The translations under genes were made by a program, and so were the position numbers. A stretch of DNA of 64,000 bases from Acidimicrobiia bacterium (GTDB lineage: Bacteria; Actinomycetota; Acidimicrobiia; Acidimicrobiales; Bin134): positions 62,001 through 126,000 of the forward strand of contig JAJEGM010000048.1 of NCBI GenBank assembly GCA_022819825.1, written 5' to 3'. Below, piece by piece: positions 29,450-38,676 of the stretch. The notes under the pieces were generated by a model, which saw only the letters and a program-made list of their open reading frames with translations, had not been told where the DNA came from and ran no database searches. Numbering within the stretch: the first letter of the stretch is position 1; the number at the start of each line of letters is the position of its first letter.

Positions 29450-30085
29450 CTAGAGGCTGGCCACGAACTCGTCGATCAGGGTGTTGAGCCGGTCGGTGCG
29501 GCCGACGAGGAAGTGGTCGGCACCGCCCACGGGGTGGATCTCGGCGTTTGACCAGTTCGCGGTGGTGGCCCGGGCCTCATCGGGGGGATTGAACTGGTCC
29601 CGCTCGGGCACGGCCAACCACTTGGGCCGGGGATCGGCCGCGGCCTTGAAGCGGTCGGCGTTGACCACCCGAAGCGGCGGGGCCACCAGAAACCAGCCTG
29701 CCAGCTCCGGGGCATCGCAGGTCAGAGCCATGTCGGCGCCGAACGACCACCCGGCCAGCACCAGGGGGCACTGGCCGTCGCCGGCCGCGGCCATGGCCTC
29801 GACCGCGGCCCGCACGTCGAGCTGCTCGCCCTCGCCGAAATCGTGCTCGCCCTCGGAGCCTCCCACCCCCCGGAAGTTGAACCGCAGCACTGCGCAGCCG
29901 GCGTCCACCAGGTGGGTGAACAGGGTGGAGACCACCAGCGAGTACATGTTGCCCCCGTACTGGGGATGGGGGTGGCAAATCACCACCCTGGTCCGGGGCT
30001 CGTCGGGCACCGTCCACTGGGCCTCGAGGCTGAGGCCGTCGCCGGTTGTCAATGTGGTGGCAGTCGGCCCGAAGTCGTCGGTCAT
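29450..30085 (-). CDS. Alpha/beta hydrolase
   Basis: VVICHPHPQYGGNMYSLVVSTLFTHLVDAGCAVLRFNFRGVGGSEGEH, LAGWSFGADMAL; ATG 30085 preferred. Confidence 0.9.
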   Translation of the reverse strand: MTDDFGPTATTLTTGDGLSLEAQWTVPDEPRTRVVICHPHPQYGGNMYSLVVSTLFTHLVDAGCAVLRFNFRGVGGSEGEHDFGEGEQLDVRAAVEAMAAAGDGQCPLVLAGWSFGADMALTCDAPELAGWFLVAPPLRVVNADRFKAAADPRPKWLAVPERDQFNPPDEARATTANWSNAEIHPVGGADHFLVGRTDRLNTLIDEFVASL

Positions 30086-30113
30086 ATACCCGTCACGGTA
30101 GCGTTGACACCCC

Positions 30114-30470
30114 ATGGCCAAGGCAGCAAAGAGCGCGAGTCAAGTCGCGCCCGAGGACAAGCTCCCCATCAAGATGCTCAACGATCGCATCTTGGTGCAG
30201 CTCGACGTTCCCGAGGGAGAGCGGCGCACCACCGGCGGCATCCTCATCCCCGCCACCGCCCAGGTGGGCAAGCGCCTGGCCTGGGCCGAGGCCATCGCGG
30301 TGGGTCCCAACGTCCGCACCGTGGAGTCGGGCGACCAAGTGCTGTTCAACCCCGAAGACCGCTACGAGGTGGAGGTGCGGGGTGCCGACTACCTCATATT
30401 GCGGGAGCGGGACATCCACGCGGTGGCCGCCCCCCGCCTCGACGAGGGCAGCACCGGCCTCTACCTCTGA
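30114..30470 (+). CDS. GroES-like co-chaperone paralogue
   Basis: IKMLNDRILVQLDVPEGERRTTGGILIPATAQVGKRLAWAEAIAVGPNVRTVESGDQVLFNPEDRYEVEVRGADYLILRERDIHAV; no groEL adjacent. Confidence 0.9.
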   Translation: MAKAAKSASQVAPEDKLPIKMLNDRILVQLDVPEGERRTTGGILIPATAQVGKRLAWAEAIAVGPNVRTVESGDQVLFNPEDRYEVEVRGADYLILRERDIHAVAAPRLDEGSTGLYL

Positions 30471-30524
30471 TCCCGGCTCGCAAATGGCTCTAACCGGGCC
30501 GGAGTCTGCTCCTACGATGGGGCT

Positions 30525-30899
30525 ATGCCAGCAATCACGCCAATAGAAGCTGCCCCGGGAACGCTGGACCAGGTTACGTACAACAGCGACGGGCTGGTTC
30601 CGGCCATCGTGCAGGACCACGACGGGGGCCAGGTGCTGATGATGGCGTGGATGAACCGGGAATCGCTGGAGCGCACCCTGGAAACCGGGCGCACCTGGTT
30701 TTGGAGCCGATCCCGCCAGGAGTACTGGTGCAAGGGGGAGACCTCCGGCGACCGCCAATACGTGCGAGAAGCGTTCTACGACTGCGACGGCGACACCCTG
30801 CTGTTCATCGTGGAGCAGGAAGGCAGCGGCGCTTGCCACCTCGGGAAGTACTCGTGTTTTTTCCGCTCTTTCGACGAGCCATTGCCGCCTTCGGAGTAA
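30525..30899 (+). CDS. hisI: Phosphoribosyl-AMP cyclohydrolase
   Basis: [85 protein letters not shown]. Confidence 0.97.
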   Translation: MPAITPIEAAPGTLDQVTYNSDGLVPAIVQDHDGGQVLMMAWMNRESLERTLETGRTWFWSRSRQEYWCKGETSGDRQYVREAFYDCDGDTLLFIVEQEGSGACHLGKYSCFFRSFDEPLPPSE

Positions 30900-30947
30900 T
30901 CCGTCCCGCATGACCGTGACCACTTCCGACCGCAGCCGGGCGCTCGC

Positions 30948-32459
30948 ATGACCGCGATAAGCCCCGACCGCCAAGAGTTCCACCGGCTGGCCGCCGAGTG
31001 GCCGGTGGTGCCGGTGTGGCGGGAGTTGGTGGCCGACCTCACCACCCCGGTGGCCGCCTTCGTGCGGACCGTGGGCGACGAGCCCGGCTTTCTGCTGGAG
31101 TCGGTGGAGCATGGCGAACGCTGGAGCCGGTTCTCCTTCATTGGCCGCCGCCCGCTGGGCACCCTGGTGGCCCGCGGCCGCCAGGTGACCGCCACAGGGC
31201 AATTCCCCGAGGGAACCCCGCTCGACCAGGGGATACTGGCCGCGATCGAGCACATATTGTCGCAGTGGCAGTCGCCGGTTATCGACGAGCTGCCCCCACT
31301 GCACGGCGGTCTCGTGGGCTATCTGGGCTACGACGTGGTCCGAGAAGTGGAGCATCTGCCCGATGTGCCCGCGGACGATCAGGAGCTTCCCGACGCGGTG
31401 CTGTCGGTGATCGGCGAGCTGGCGGTGTTCGACCACTGGCGTCAGCGGGTGATCCTGATCGAGAACGTGATCGTTCCTCCGGGATCTTCCAAAGCCGAGA
31501 TTGACGCCGCCTATGACCGCGCCGCTTCAGCCCTCGAACAGCTGGCCGCCGACGGGACCCGGCCGGTGGCCGAGCCGCTGCTGGAGCCCCCCGTCGAAGA
31601 AGAGGAGCTGCCCGAGGTGGTGTCCTCCATGGGTTCGCAGAGCTTCTGCGACGCGGTGGAGGCGGCCAAGGAGCACATCCTGGCCGGCGACATATTCCAG
31701 GTGGTGCTGGCCCAGCGCTACGACTTCGACCTGGAGGCCGAGCCATTCGACGTGTATCGCTCGCTGCGCCAGGTGAATCCCAGCCCCTACATGTACTTCG
31801 TGCGCCTGCCCGAAGTATCGCTGGTGGGGTGCTCGCCCGAGCCCATGGTGCAGCTGCTCAACGGGCGGGTCATCTCCCGGCCCATCGCCGGCACCCGCCG
31901 CCGGGGCCGCACCGAGGCCGAGGAGCGCCGGATGGCCGCCGAGCTGTCCGAGCATCCCAAAGAGATCGCCGAGCACATCATGCTGCTCGACTTGGCCCGC
32001 AACGATGTGGGCCGGGTGGTGACCTTCGGCACCGAGACGGTGGACGAGATGATGACCCTGGAGCGGTACAGCCACGTGATGCACCTCACCTCGCAGGTGT
32101 CGGGCGATCTGGCCCCGGGCCGCACTCCGGTGGACGTGCTGCGGGCCACGCTGCCCGCGGGCACGGTCTCGGGGGCGCCCAAGGTGCGGGCCATGGAGAT
32201 CATCGACGATCTGGAGCCGGTGAAGCGGGGGCCCTATGCCGGTGTGGTGGGATACCTGGACTTCTCGGGGAACATCGACACCGCCATCGCTATCCGCACC
32301 ATGGTTGTTCAAGGCGGGCGGGCTTCGGTGCAGGCTGGGGCCGGCATCGTGGCCGACAGCGTTGCCGAACAGGAAGACCTGGAGTGCCGCAACAAAGCCC
32401 GAGCCCTGCTGCTGGCCGTGCCCGCAGCCCGGCGGATGAGCCGAACCCGGCAATCTTGA
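30948..32459 (+). CDS. trpE: Anthranilate synthase component I
   Basis: GDIFQVVLAQRYDFDLEAEPFDVYRSLRQVNPSPYMYFVRLPEVSLVGCSPEPMVQ, ISRPIAGTRRRG, LPAGTVSGAPKVRAMEIIDDLEP. Confidence 0.96.
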   Translation: MTAISPDRQEFHRLAAEWPVVPVWRELVADLTTPVAAFVRTVGDEPGFLLESVEHGERWSRFSFIGRRPLGTLVARGRQVTATGQFPEGTPLDQGILAAIEHILSQWQSPVIDELPPLHGGLVGYLGYDVVREVEHLPDVPADDQELPDAVLSVIGELAVFDHWRQRVILIENVIVPPGSSKAEIDAAYDRAASALEQLAADGTRPVAEPLLEPPVEEEELPEVVSSMGSQSFCDAVEAAKEHILAGDIFQVVLAQRYDFDLEAEPFDVYRSLRQVNPSPYMYFVRLPEVSLVGCSPEPMVQLLNGRVISRPIAGTRRRGRTEAEERRMAAELSEHPKEIAEHIMLLDLARNDVGRVVTFGTETVDEMMTLERYSHVMHLTSQVSGDLAPGRTPVDVLRATLPAGTVSGAPKVRAMEIIDDLEPVKRGPYAGVVGYLDFSGNIDTAIAIRTMVVQGGRASVQAGAGIVADSVAEQEDLECRNKARALLLAVPAARRMSRTRQS

Positions 32460-32497
32460 CTGGCCTGGCATGATTGGCCCTGCATGATTGGCACAGT

Positions 32498-33349
32498 GTG
32501 AGCACTCCCATTGATCTGAGCACTGCGGTGGGGGCCTGCCCCACCGAACGGGGGGTGCTGGCAGTGGCCGGCCCCGACGCCGAGGCGTTCTTGCAGGGCC
32601 AGCTCAGCCAGGATGTGGCCGGTTTGGCCCCCGGCCAGTGCGCTTGGTCGCTCATCCTTCAACCCCAGGGGCGCATCGACGCCCTGGTGCGGGTGACCCG
32701 CCAGGCCGCCGACCGGTTCATCCTCGACACCGACGGGCCGCTGGAGCAGGTCACCGCCCGGCTGAAGCGGTTCATGCTCCGCACCGACGTGACCCTGGAC
32801 CCGCTCCAGTGGCAGTGCATCGCGGTGCGCGGCCCAGGCGCTGAACAGGCATCTGTTTCCGGGGAGGTTGTCGGCCCGGTTCCCACCGGCGGGGTCGATG
32901 TGCTCGGCCCCGCGCCGGCGGTGTCAGACGACGTGCCCCGAATCAGCCCTGAAGCCCTGGAGGCCCATCGGATCAGGTGCGGGTTTCCCCGCATGGGGGT
33001 GGACATCGACGAGCGCACCATCCCGGCCGAGGCCGAGGTGGTTCCCTTCACGGTGAGCTTCACCAAGGGGTGCTTCACCGGCCAGGAGCTGGTAGCCCGC
33101 ATGGACTCCCGGGGCAGCACCGCCCCCCGGTACCTTCGGCTGCTGACCGTGGACCATCGGGCTGAGCTGGCCTCCGGCGACCCCGTTGCCGACTCCGACG
33201 GTGCTGAGATCGGCACCATCACCAGCGCGGCCTGGGACGCGGTCACCGGCAGCACGGTGGCGCTGGGCTACATCAAGCGCGCCGTGGAGATGCCCGCTGA
33301 GGTGAGTGTGGCCGACTACTCGGCCCAGGCGTCAGCCGTTCCCCGTTAA
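32498..33349 (+). CDS. ygfZ: YgfZ/GcvT folate-binding family protein
   Basis: FTKGCFTGQELVARMDSRG signature; GTG 32498 likely (ORF open from TTG 32474). Confidence 0.88.
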   Translation: MSTPIDLSTAVGACPTERGVLAVAGPDAEAFLQGQLSQDVAGLAPGQCAWSLILQPQGRIDALVRVTRQAADRFILDTDGPLEQVTARLKRFMLRTDVTLDPLQWQCIAVRGPGAEQASVSGEVVGPVPTGGVDVLGPAPAVSDDVPRISPEALEAHRIRCGFPRMGVDIDERTIPAEAEVVPFTVSFTKGCFTGQELVARMDSRGSTAPRYLRLLTVDHRAELASGDPVADSDGAEIGTITSAAWDAVTGSTVALGYIKRAVEMPAEVSVADYSAQASAVPR

Positions 33350-33382
33350 CAACCCAAGTATGGAGCGGGTCAGCCGGTAGTT

Positions 33383-34084
33383 TTGGAGCCAGTGTTCATC
33401 AAGATCTGCGGCATCACCACCGCCGACGACGCCCTGCTGGCCACCGCGCTGGGCGCCGACGCCGTGGGCTTCGTGCTGGCTCCATCGTCCCGTCAGATTG
33501 CTCCGCCCCGAGTGCAGGAGATCGTGCGGCTGCTTCCCCCCGGCGTTCTCACCGTGGGCGTGTTCCGCAACGAGGCCCCTCAGCGGGTGGCCGAGATTGT
33601 CAACCGCTGCGGCCTCAAAGCGGCCCAGCTCCACGGACGAGAGAGCATCGCCGACACGCAGTTGATTCGCGAGAAGGTGCCGGCGGTGATCAAGGCGTTT
33701 CCCGGCGGCAGCGCGGCTCTGGCCATGGCCGACCGCTACGGCGCCGACATGGTGCTGGTGGACTCCGACAACCCCGGCTCCGGCCAGGTGTTCGACTGGT
33801 CGCTGGCCGAGGGTGCGCCCGGCGGGATCCGGCTCATCATGGCCGGGGGGCTCACCCCGGAGAATGTGGCCATGGCCATCGCCAAGGTGCGCCCGTGGGG
33901 GGTGGACGTGTCCACCGGGGTAGAGCTCTCGCCCGGTCGCAAAGACCCGGCCCGGCTGCGGGCCTTCATCAACGCGGTTAGGGAGACTGAGCCGCCCCAC
34001 CCCGACCCCGCCGACCAAGAGCTCGGTGGCCAAGAGCCCGACGAAGATGCTCCCTACGACTGGCAGGAAGAGCGGTTTCAGTGA
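33383..34084 (+). CDS. trpF: Phosphoribosylanthranilate isomerase
   Basis: FIKICGITTADDALLATALGADAVGFVLAPSSRQIAPPRVQEIV, TVGVFRN, AAQLHG, MAGGLTPENVAMAI, GVDVSTGVE. Confidence 0.95.
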   Translation: MEPVFIKICGITTADDALLATALGADAVGFVLAPSSRQIAPPRVQEIVRLLPPGVLTVGVFRNEAPQRVAEIVNRCGLKAAQLHGRESIADTQLIREKVPAVIKAFPGGSAALAMADRYGADMVLVDSDNPGSGQVFDWSLAEGAPGGIRLIMAGGLTPENVAMAIAKVRPWGVDVSTGVELSPGRKDPARLRAFINAVRETEPPHPDPADQELGGQEPDEDAPYDWQEERFQ

Positions 34085-34127
34085 TCGTGGCTGAGTTTGC
34101 CCAACGGGATGACCGCGTGGTGCTGCG

Positions 34128-35318
34128 ATGACCATGGCCGAGCCTGTAGGCGGGCGGTTCGGGGAATTCGGGGGGCGGTTTGTGCCCGAGACCCTGGTAC
34201 CGGCCTGCGAGGAGTTGGAGGCCGCGTTCCGCTCCGCCTGGGCTGACGAGAGCTTTCGGGGCGAGCTGAACCAATTGCTGGGCGACTACGCCGGGCGCCC
34301 GTCGCCGCTCACCGAGTGCCACCGCCTGTCCGAAGAGCTGGGATTGCGCCTGCTGCTGAAGCGGGAGGATCTCAACCACACCGGCTCTCACAAGATCAAC
34401 AACGTGCTGGGCCAGGCCCTTTTGGCCGTTCGCATGGGCAAGACCCGGCTGGTGGCTGAGACCGGTGCCGGCCAGCACGGCGTGGCCACTGCCACCGCGG
34501 CGGCCCTCCTGGGGCTGGAATGCGTGGTGTACATGGGCGAGGTGGACATGGAGCGCCAAGCCCTCAACGTGTTCCGAATGCAGCTTCTGGGGGCCGAGGT
34601 CCGCTCGGCGATGTCGGGCAGCCGGACGCTGAAGGACGCCATCAACGAGGCCATGCGCGACTGGGTGGCCACCGTGGAGAGCTCCCACTACTGCTTGGGC
34701 TCGGTGATGGGCCCGCACCCCTACCCGTGGATGGTGCGGGAGCTGCACCGGGTGATCGGCGACGAGGCCCGAGAGCAGTGCCGGGAGCTGATGGGGCGAG
34801 ACCCCGACGTGGTCACCGCCTGTGTGGGCGGTGGCAGCAACGCCATCGGCATCTTCAGCGGCTTCGTGGACGGCGATGCCGCACTGGTGGGGGTGGAGCC
34901 TGCGGGCGGGGCGGCCATCGGCCGGGGAGTTCCCGGGGTGGTCCACGGCTCCAAGTCGTTCCTGATGCAGGACGAGCACGGCCAGGTGCTGGAGGCCGAG
35001 TCGATCTCCGCCGGTTTGGACTATCCCGGCATCGGCCCGGAGCACTCCCATCTGGCCGCCATCGGCCGGGCCCGCTATGAGACGGTTACCGACGACGAGG
35101 TGGTGGCCGCTTTCGAGCTGCTGTCGCGCACCGAGGGGATCATCCCCGCGCTGGAGCCGGCCCACGCCCTGGCCTGGGTGTCTCGGGACCGCCAGGAGCT
35201 GGCCGGACAGTCGGTGCTGTTGAACCTCAGCGGCCGGGGCGACAAAGACGTCGACCAGATGATGGACCGGCTGGTGGCCGACGGCAGTGCCAGCGGAGAC
35301 GACGGGCAATCTGAGTGA
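34128..35318 (+). CDS. trpB: Tryptophan synthase subunit beta
   Basis: [76 protein letters not shown]. Confidence 0.97.
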   Translation: MTMAEPVGGRFGEFGGRFVPETLVPACEELEAAFRSAWADESFRGELNQLLGDYAGRPSPLTECHRLSEELGLRLLLKREDLNHTGSHKINNVLGQALLAVRMGKTRLVAETGAGQHGVATATAAALLGLECVVYMGEVDMERQALNVFRMQLLGAEVRSAMSGSRTLKDAINEAMRDWVATVESSHYCLGSVMGPHPYPWMVRELHRVIGDEAREQCRELMGRDPDVVTACVGGGSNAIGIFSGFVDGDAALVGVEPAGGAAIGRGVPGVVHGSKSFLMQDEHGQVLEAESISAGLDYPGIGPEHSHLAAIGRARYETVTDDEVVAAFELLSRTEGIIPALEPAHALAWVSRDRQELAGQSVLLNLSGRGDKDVDQMMDRLVADGSASGDDGQSE

Positions 35319-36094
35319 GCGCTGAGCCCGGCCCGCTGGAGGCCGCACTGCGGGGCCGCCGCTCCCAGGGCGGCAAGGCGCTGGTTCCCTATCTCACCGG
35401 GGGGCTGGGCGATTGGCAGGCCGGACTGGCCGCCGCCGCCGACGCGGGCGCCGACGCGATCGAGGTGGGCATCCCGTTCTCCGATCCGGTGATGGACGGC
35501 CCGGTCATCCAGCAGGCCAACGACCGGGCGCTGGCTGGTGGGATCACACCGCTAGCGGTTTTGGACGCCCTCGGGCGGCTCGACATCGGCGTCCCTCTGG
35601 CAGTGATGACCTACTACAACATCGCCTTCCGATTCGGCTTGGAGCGGTTCGCCTCCATGCTGGCTGAGCAGGGCGTGGCCGCCGCCATCCTGCCCGACCT
35701 GCCGCTGGAGGAAGCGGGGCCGTGGACCGAGGCGGCCGACGCCGCGGGAGTGGAGACGGTGCTGTTGGCCGCACCCACCGCCTCCGACGAGCGGCTGGGC
35801 CGGATTTGCGCTCGAACCCGGGGATTCGTCTACGGGGTGGGGCTTCTGGGAGTGACCGGGGAGCGCGACGAGCTGGCGTCGTCGGCGGTGGTTATGGCCG
35901 GGAGGCTCAAGCAGGTGACCGACGTGCCCGTTCTGGTGGGGGTGGGGGTGGGCACTCCCGAGCAGGCCCAGGAGGTGTGCCGAGTGGCCGACGGCGCGGT
36001 GGTGGGCTCGGCGGTGGTGCGCCGGATGCTGGGCGACGGCGGACCCGCCGCGGTGGGCGATCTGATCGGGCAATTCCGCCGAGCCTTGGATTGA
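35315..36094 (+). CDS. trpA: Tryptophan synthase subunit alpha
   Basis: [52 protein letters not shown]. Confidence 0.97.
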   Translation: MSAEPGPLEAALRGRRSQGGKALVPYLTGGLGDWQAGLAAAADAGADAIEVGIPFSDPVMDGPVIQQANDRALAGGITPLAVLDALGRLDIGVPLAVMTYYNIAFRFGLERFASMLAEQGVAAAILPDLPLEEAGPWTEAADAAGVETVLLAAPTASDERLGRICARTRGFVYGVGLLGVTGERDELASSAVVMAGRLKQVTDVPVLVGVGVGTPEQAQEVCRVADGAVVGSAVVRRMLGDGGPAAVGDLIGQFRRALD

Positions 36095-36160
36095 GCCTGA
36101 GAACTTGGCATTTTTCCACTGCGGGCTGATTGACTCTGAGAACTTTGTGTCAATTTCCAA

Positions 36161-36184
36161 CTGAATTACACTCGCGTAATTCAG
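36161..36184. promoter_or_regulatory. Inverted repeat in the hup leader
   Basis: CTGAATTAC-ACTCGC-GTAATTCAG, perfect 9-bp arms, ends 16 nt before the hup ATG. Confidence 0.6.
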
Positions 36185-36200
36185 CATTCAGGAGGATTCC

Positions 36201-36479
36201 ATGAACAAGTCAGAGTTGGTCAGCGCCATCAGCGAGCGCACCGGTGAGAGCAAGAGCTCCGTGGACGCGGTGCTCAGCAGCCTGGAGACTGTCGTCACCG
36301 AGCAGGTGATCTTGGGTGACAAGGTATCGATCACCGGCTTCGTGTCCTTCGAGCAGACCTCTCGAGGCGCCCGCACCGGTCGCAACCCCCGCACTGGCGA
36401 GACCATCCAGATTGCCGCCGCCAAGGGCTGCAAGGTGAGCGCTGGCGCCCGGCTGAAGGCAGCCGTCAAGGGAACCTGA
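36201..36479 (+). CDS. hup: HU family DNA-binding protein
   Basis: MNKSELVSAISERTGESKSSVDAVLSSLETVVTEQVILGDKVSITGFVSFEQTSRGARTGRNPRTGETIQIAAAKG. Confidence 0.96.
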   Translation: MNKSELVSAISERTGESKSSVDAVLSSLETVVTEQVILGDKVSITGFVSFEQTSRGARTGRNPRTGETIQIAAAKGCKVSAGARLKAAVKGT

Positions 36480-36496
36480 TCCGATAGAGTCGATCC

Positions 36497-36961
36497 ATGG
36501 CTGATTGGCTGTTGTCTCCCGGCGATCCAACGCCGGCGTTCGCCCTGGAGGACCAGAACGGCAACCAGGTGTCGCTGGGTGACTTTGCCGGACGGAAGCT
36601 GGCGATTTTCTTCTTTCCCAAGGCACTTACTCCTGGTTGAACGAATCAGGCAATCGGCGTGCGTGACATCGCCGCAGAACGGGGCATCGCCGCAGTGGGA
36701 ATCAGCGGGGACAAGCCCGACCGCCAGAAGCGTTTCGATGAGAAGTGCGACCTCGGCTACTCCCTCCTGTCAGATCCCGACCATGAGGCTGCCGAGGCCT
36801 TCGGGGTGTGGCGGGAGAAGAAGATGTACGGCAACACCTACTGGGGCATTGTCCGCTCCGCCTTCCTTGTTGATGAAGACGGCCGGATTGAGCACGCCTG
36901 GTACAAGATCAGCCCCAAGAACACCGCGGTCAATCTGGCTGCGGCACTGCCTGAGGAATAG
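36497..36961 (+). CDS. Bcp/PrxQ-type peroxiredoxin, candidate selenoprotein (in-frame TGA at 36638-36640 read as Sec48); alternatively a pseudogene
   Basis: Frame: MADWLLSPGDPTPAFALEDQNGNQVSLGDFAGRKLAIFFFPKALTPG-[TGA]-TNQAIGVRDIAAERGIAAVGISGDKPDRQKRFDEKCDLGYSLLSDPDHEAAEAFGVWREKKMYGNTYWGIVRSAFLVDEDGRIEHAWYKISPKNTAVNLAAALPEE*. TGA occupies the TPGCT catalytic Cys position. Confidence 0.75.
36655..36674 (+). promoter_or_regulatory. Candidate bacterial SECIS-like hairpin downstream of the in-frame TGA
   Basis: CGGCG (36655-36659) pairs with CGCCG (36670-36674); 10-nt loop UGCGUGACAU with G at loop position 2; loop starts 20 nt after the TGA. Confidence 0.5.
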
Positions 36962-36979
36962 CGGAACAAGAGCAGCCTT

Positions 36980-37402
36980 ATGAGACCTCCGGCCGAGGTT
37001 CTCCCGCACCGCCCCCCGTTCCTGTTCTTGGACGAGGTCACCTCGATGGTGGTCGGGGAGCGGGCCGAGGGCTATTGGCAGCTCACGGGCGACGAGCCGT
37101 TTTTCGCCGGCCACTTTCCCGGGCGTCCCACGCTGCCGGGAGTGCTGATGGCCGAGGCCATCGCCCAACTCGGGGCCTACATCGCCCTCTGCGACGACCG
37201 GTTCGCCGGCAAGCTGCCCCTGTTCGGCGGCCTCGACAGCGCCCGTTTCCGCCGCCAGGTGGTCCCCGGTGAGCGCTTGGACCTGGAAGTGGAGATGACC
37301 CGCCTGTCGGCCCGGGCCGGCCGAGGCCAGGGGCGGGCCTCGGTTGGCGGCGATCTGGCCTGCTCGTGCGAGCTGCTGTTCGTGGTGGTAGACGCCGGCT
37401 GA
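36980..37402 (+). CDS. fabZ: 3-hydroxyacyl-ACP dehydratase FabZ-like
   Basis: [42 protein letters not shown]. Confidence 0.93.
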   Translation: MRPPAEVLPHRPPFLFLDEVTSMVVGERAEGYWQLTGDEPFFAGHFPGRPTLPGVLMAEAIAQLGAYIALCDDRFAGKLPLFGGLDSARFRRQVVPGERLDLEVEMTRLSARAGRGQGRASVGGDLACSCELLFVVVDAG

Positions 37403-37439
37403 TCGGCGCCGGCTGTAGGCACCGGCGGGCAGATGCCGG

Positions 37440-38621
37440 CTATTCGGGCGGGGGACCGATCACGATGGTCCCGTTGTGGCCGCCGAAACCGAAGGAGTTC
37501 GACAGCGACGGCCCCGGCGTCCACGGGGCTGGATCGGGGCCCACGATTTGGATGGGGGCCATCTCCGGGTCGGGGGTCTCGTACCCGTAGGTGGGGGGGA
37601 TCTTCCCGTGTTCCATGGCCAACAGCACCGCGGCGGCCTCAATGGCCCCCGCCGCTCCCAGGGCGTGACCGGTCACGCCCTTTGTGGAGGTGACTAGCGG
37701 CCCCGGTGTGCCGAACACCTTCTGGATGGCCTCGGCCTCGGCGGCGTCGTTCAGCGGGGTGGACGTGCCGTGGGCGTTGATGTGGACGATGTCGCCGGCG
37801 TCCAGCCCGGCGTCGGCCAAGGCCAGCTCCATGCACCGCACTGCCCCCGCGCCCCCTGGCGACGGGGCGGTGATGTGATGGGCGTCGGCGTTGCTGGCGC
37901 CCCCCAGGATCTCGCCCAGCACGGTGGCGCCTCGGCTTCGGGCCGTTTCCAGCTCCTCCAGCACCAAGACTGCCGCTCCCTCGGCTTGGATGAAGCCGTC
38001 GCGCTCCAAGTCGAACGGGCGGCTGATGTGGGATCGGGACACCGCGGTCATGTTCCAGAAGGTGGCCTCGCCGGTGATGGAGTTGGAGGCCTCGCTTCCG
38101 CCGGTGATCACCGCATCGCAGCGATTGGAGCGGATCAACATGGCCGCGTTGGCAATCGACTGGGTGCCCGCGGCGCAGGCGGTGACCGTGTTCTCGCACG
38201 GACCGGAGAATCCGTAGCGCATGGAGATGGCCGCTGATGCGGCATTGGCCATCAGCATGGGCACCAGAAACGGCGACACCCGCCGTTCACCCTTCTCGAT
38301 GCGGACCTGGATCTGATCTTCCAGCGTCCGCAGGCCTCCCACGCCCGTCCCCACCCACACGCCGGTGCGGCCGGGGTCGGCGCTGAGCTCGTCCGCCTGC
38401 TCCAGCGCCTCGGCCGCCGCGGCCAGGGCCATCTGGGCGAACCGGTCGGTGCGGCGGGCTTCCTTGGGGGAGTCGAAATGGGGGAGGGGATCGAAGTGGT
38501 CCATCACCCGCCGCCCCTCGGCGGGGGCCTCCAGCAGCCCCTGCCAGAAGGCATCCCGGCCGAGGCCGGGCCAGGCCAAGACCCCGATGCCGGTGACTGC
38601 CACTCGGCGCGGTGCCGTCAT
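37440..38621 (-). CDS. fabF: Beta-ketoacyl-ACP synthase II
   Basis: RRVAVTGIGVLAWPG, TVTACAAGTQSIANAAMLI, INAHGTSTPLND, TKGVTGHALGAAGAIEA, NSFGFGGHNG. Confidence 0.95.
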   Translation of the reverse strand: MTAPRRVAVTGIGVLAWPGLGRDAFWQGLLEAPAEGRRVMDHFDPLPHFDSPKEARRTDRFAQMALAAAAEALEQADELSADPGRTGVWVGTGVGGLRTLEDQIQVRIEKGERRVSPFLVPMLMANAASAAISMRYGFSGPCENTVTACAAGTQSIANAAMLIRSNRCDAVITGGSEASNSITGEATFWNMTAVSRSHISRPFDLERDGFIQAEGAAVLVLEELETARSRGATVLGEILGGASNADAHHITAPSPGGAGAVRCMELALADAGLDAGDIVHINAHGTSTPLNDAAEAEAIQKVFGTPGPLVTSTKGVTGHALGAAGAIEAAAVLLAMEHGKIPPTYGYETPDPEMAPIQIVGPDPAPWTPGPSLSNSFGFGGHNGTIVIGPPPE

Positions 38622-38676
38622 GGGCTCGCGCTCCGCGGCCGAGGGTTGGAATTCGTCTCGTCAGATGGCGGCGAGG

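Noticed and set aside
36659-36961. Independent 100-aa gene starting at GTG 36659
   Set aside because: Same frame as the N-terminal half; would lack the peroxidatic site. Better explained as part of the TGA-containing gene.
36579-36983. 134-aa + strand ORF across the peroxiredoxin gene
   Set aside because: Out of frame with the peroxiredoxin reading; no family resemblance.
37385-37440. GCCGGC-rich segment between fabZ and fabF as a terminator
   Set aside because: Several short GCCGG/CCGGC matches but no single long perfect stem; too ambiguous in this GC content.
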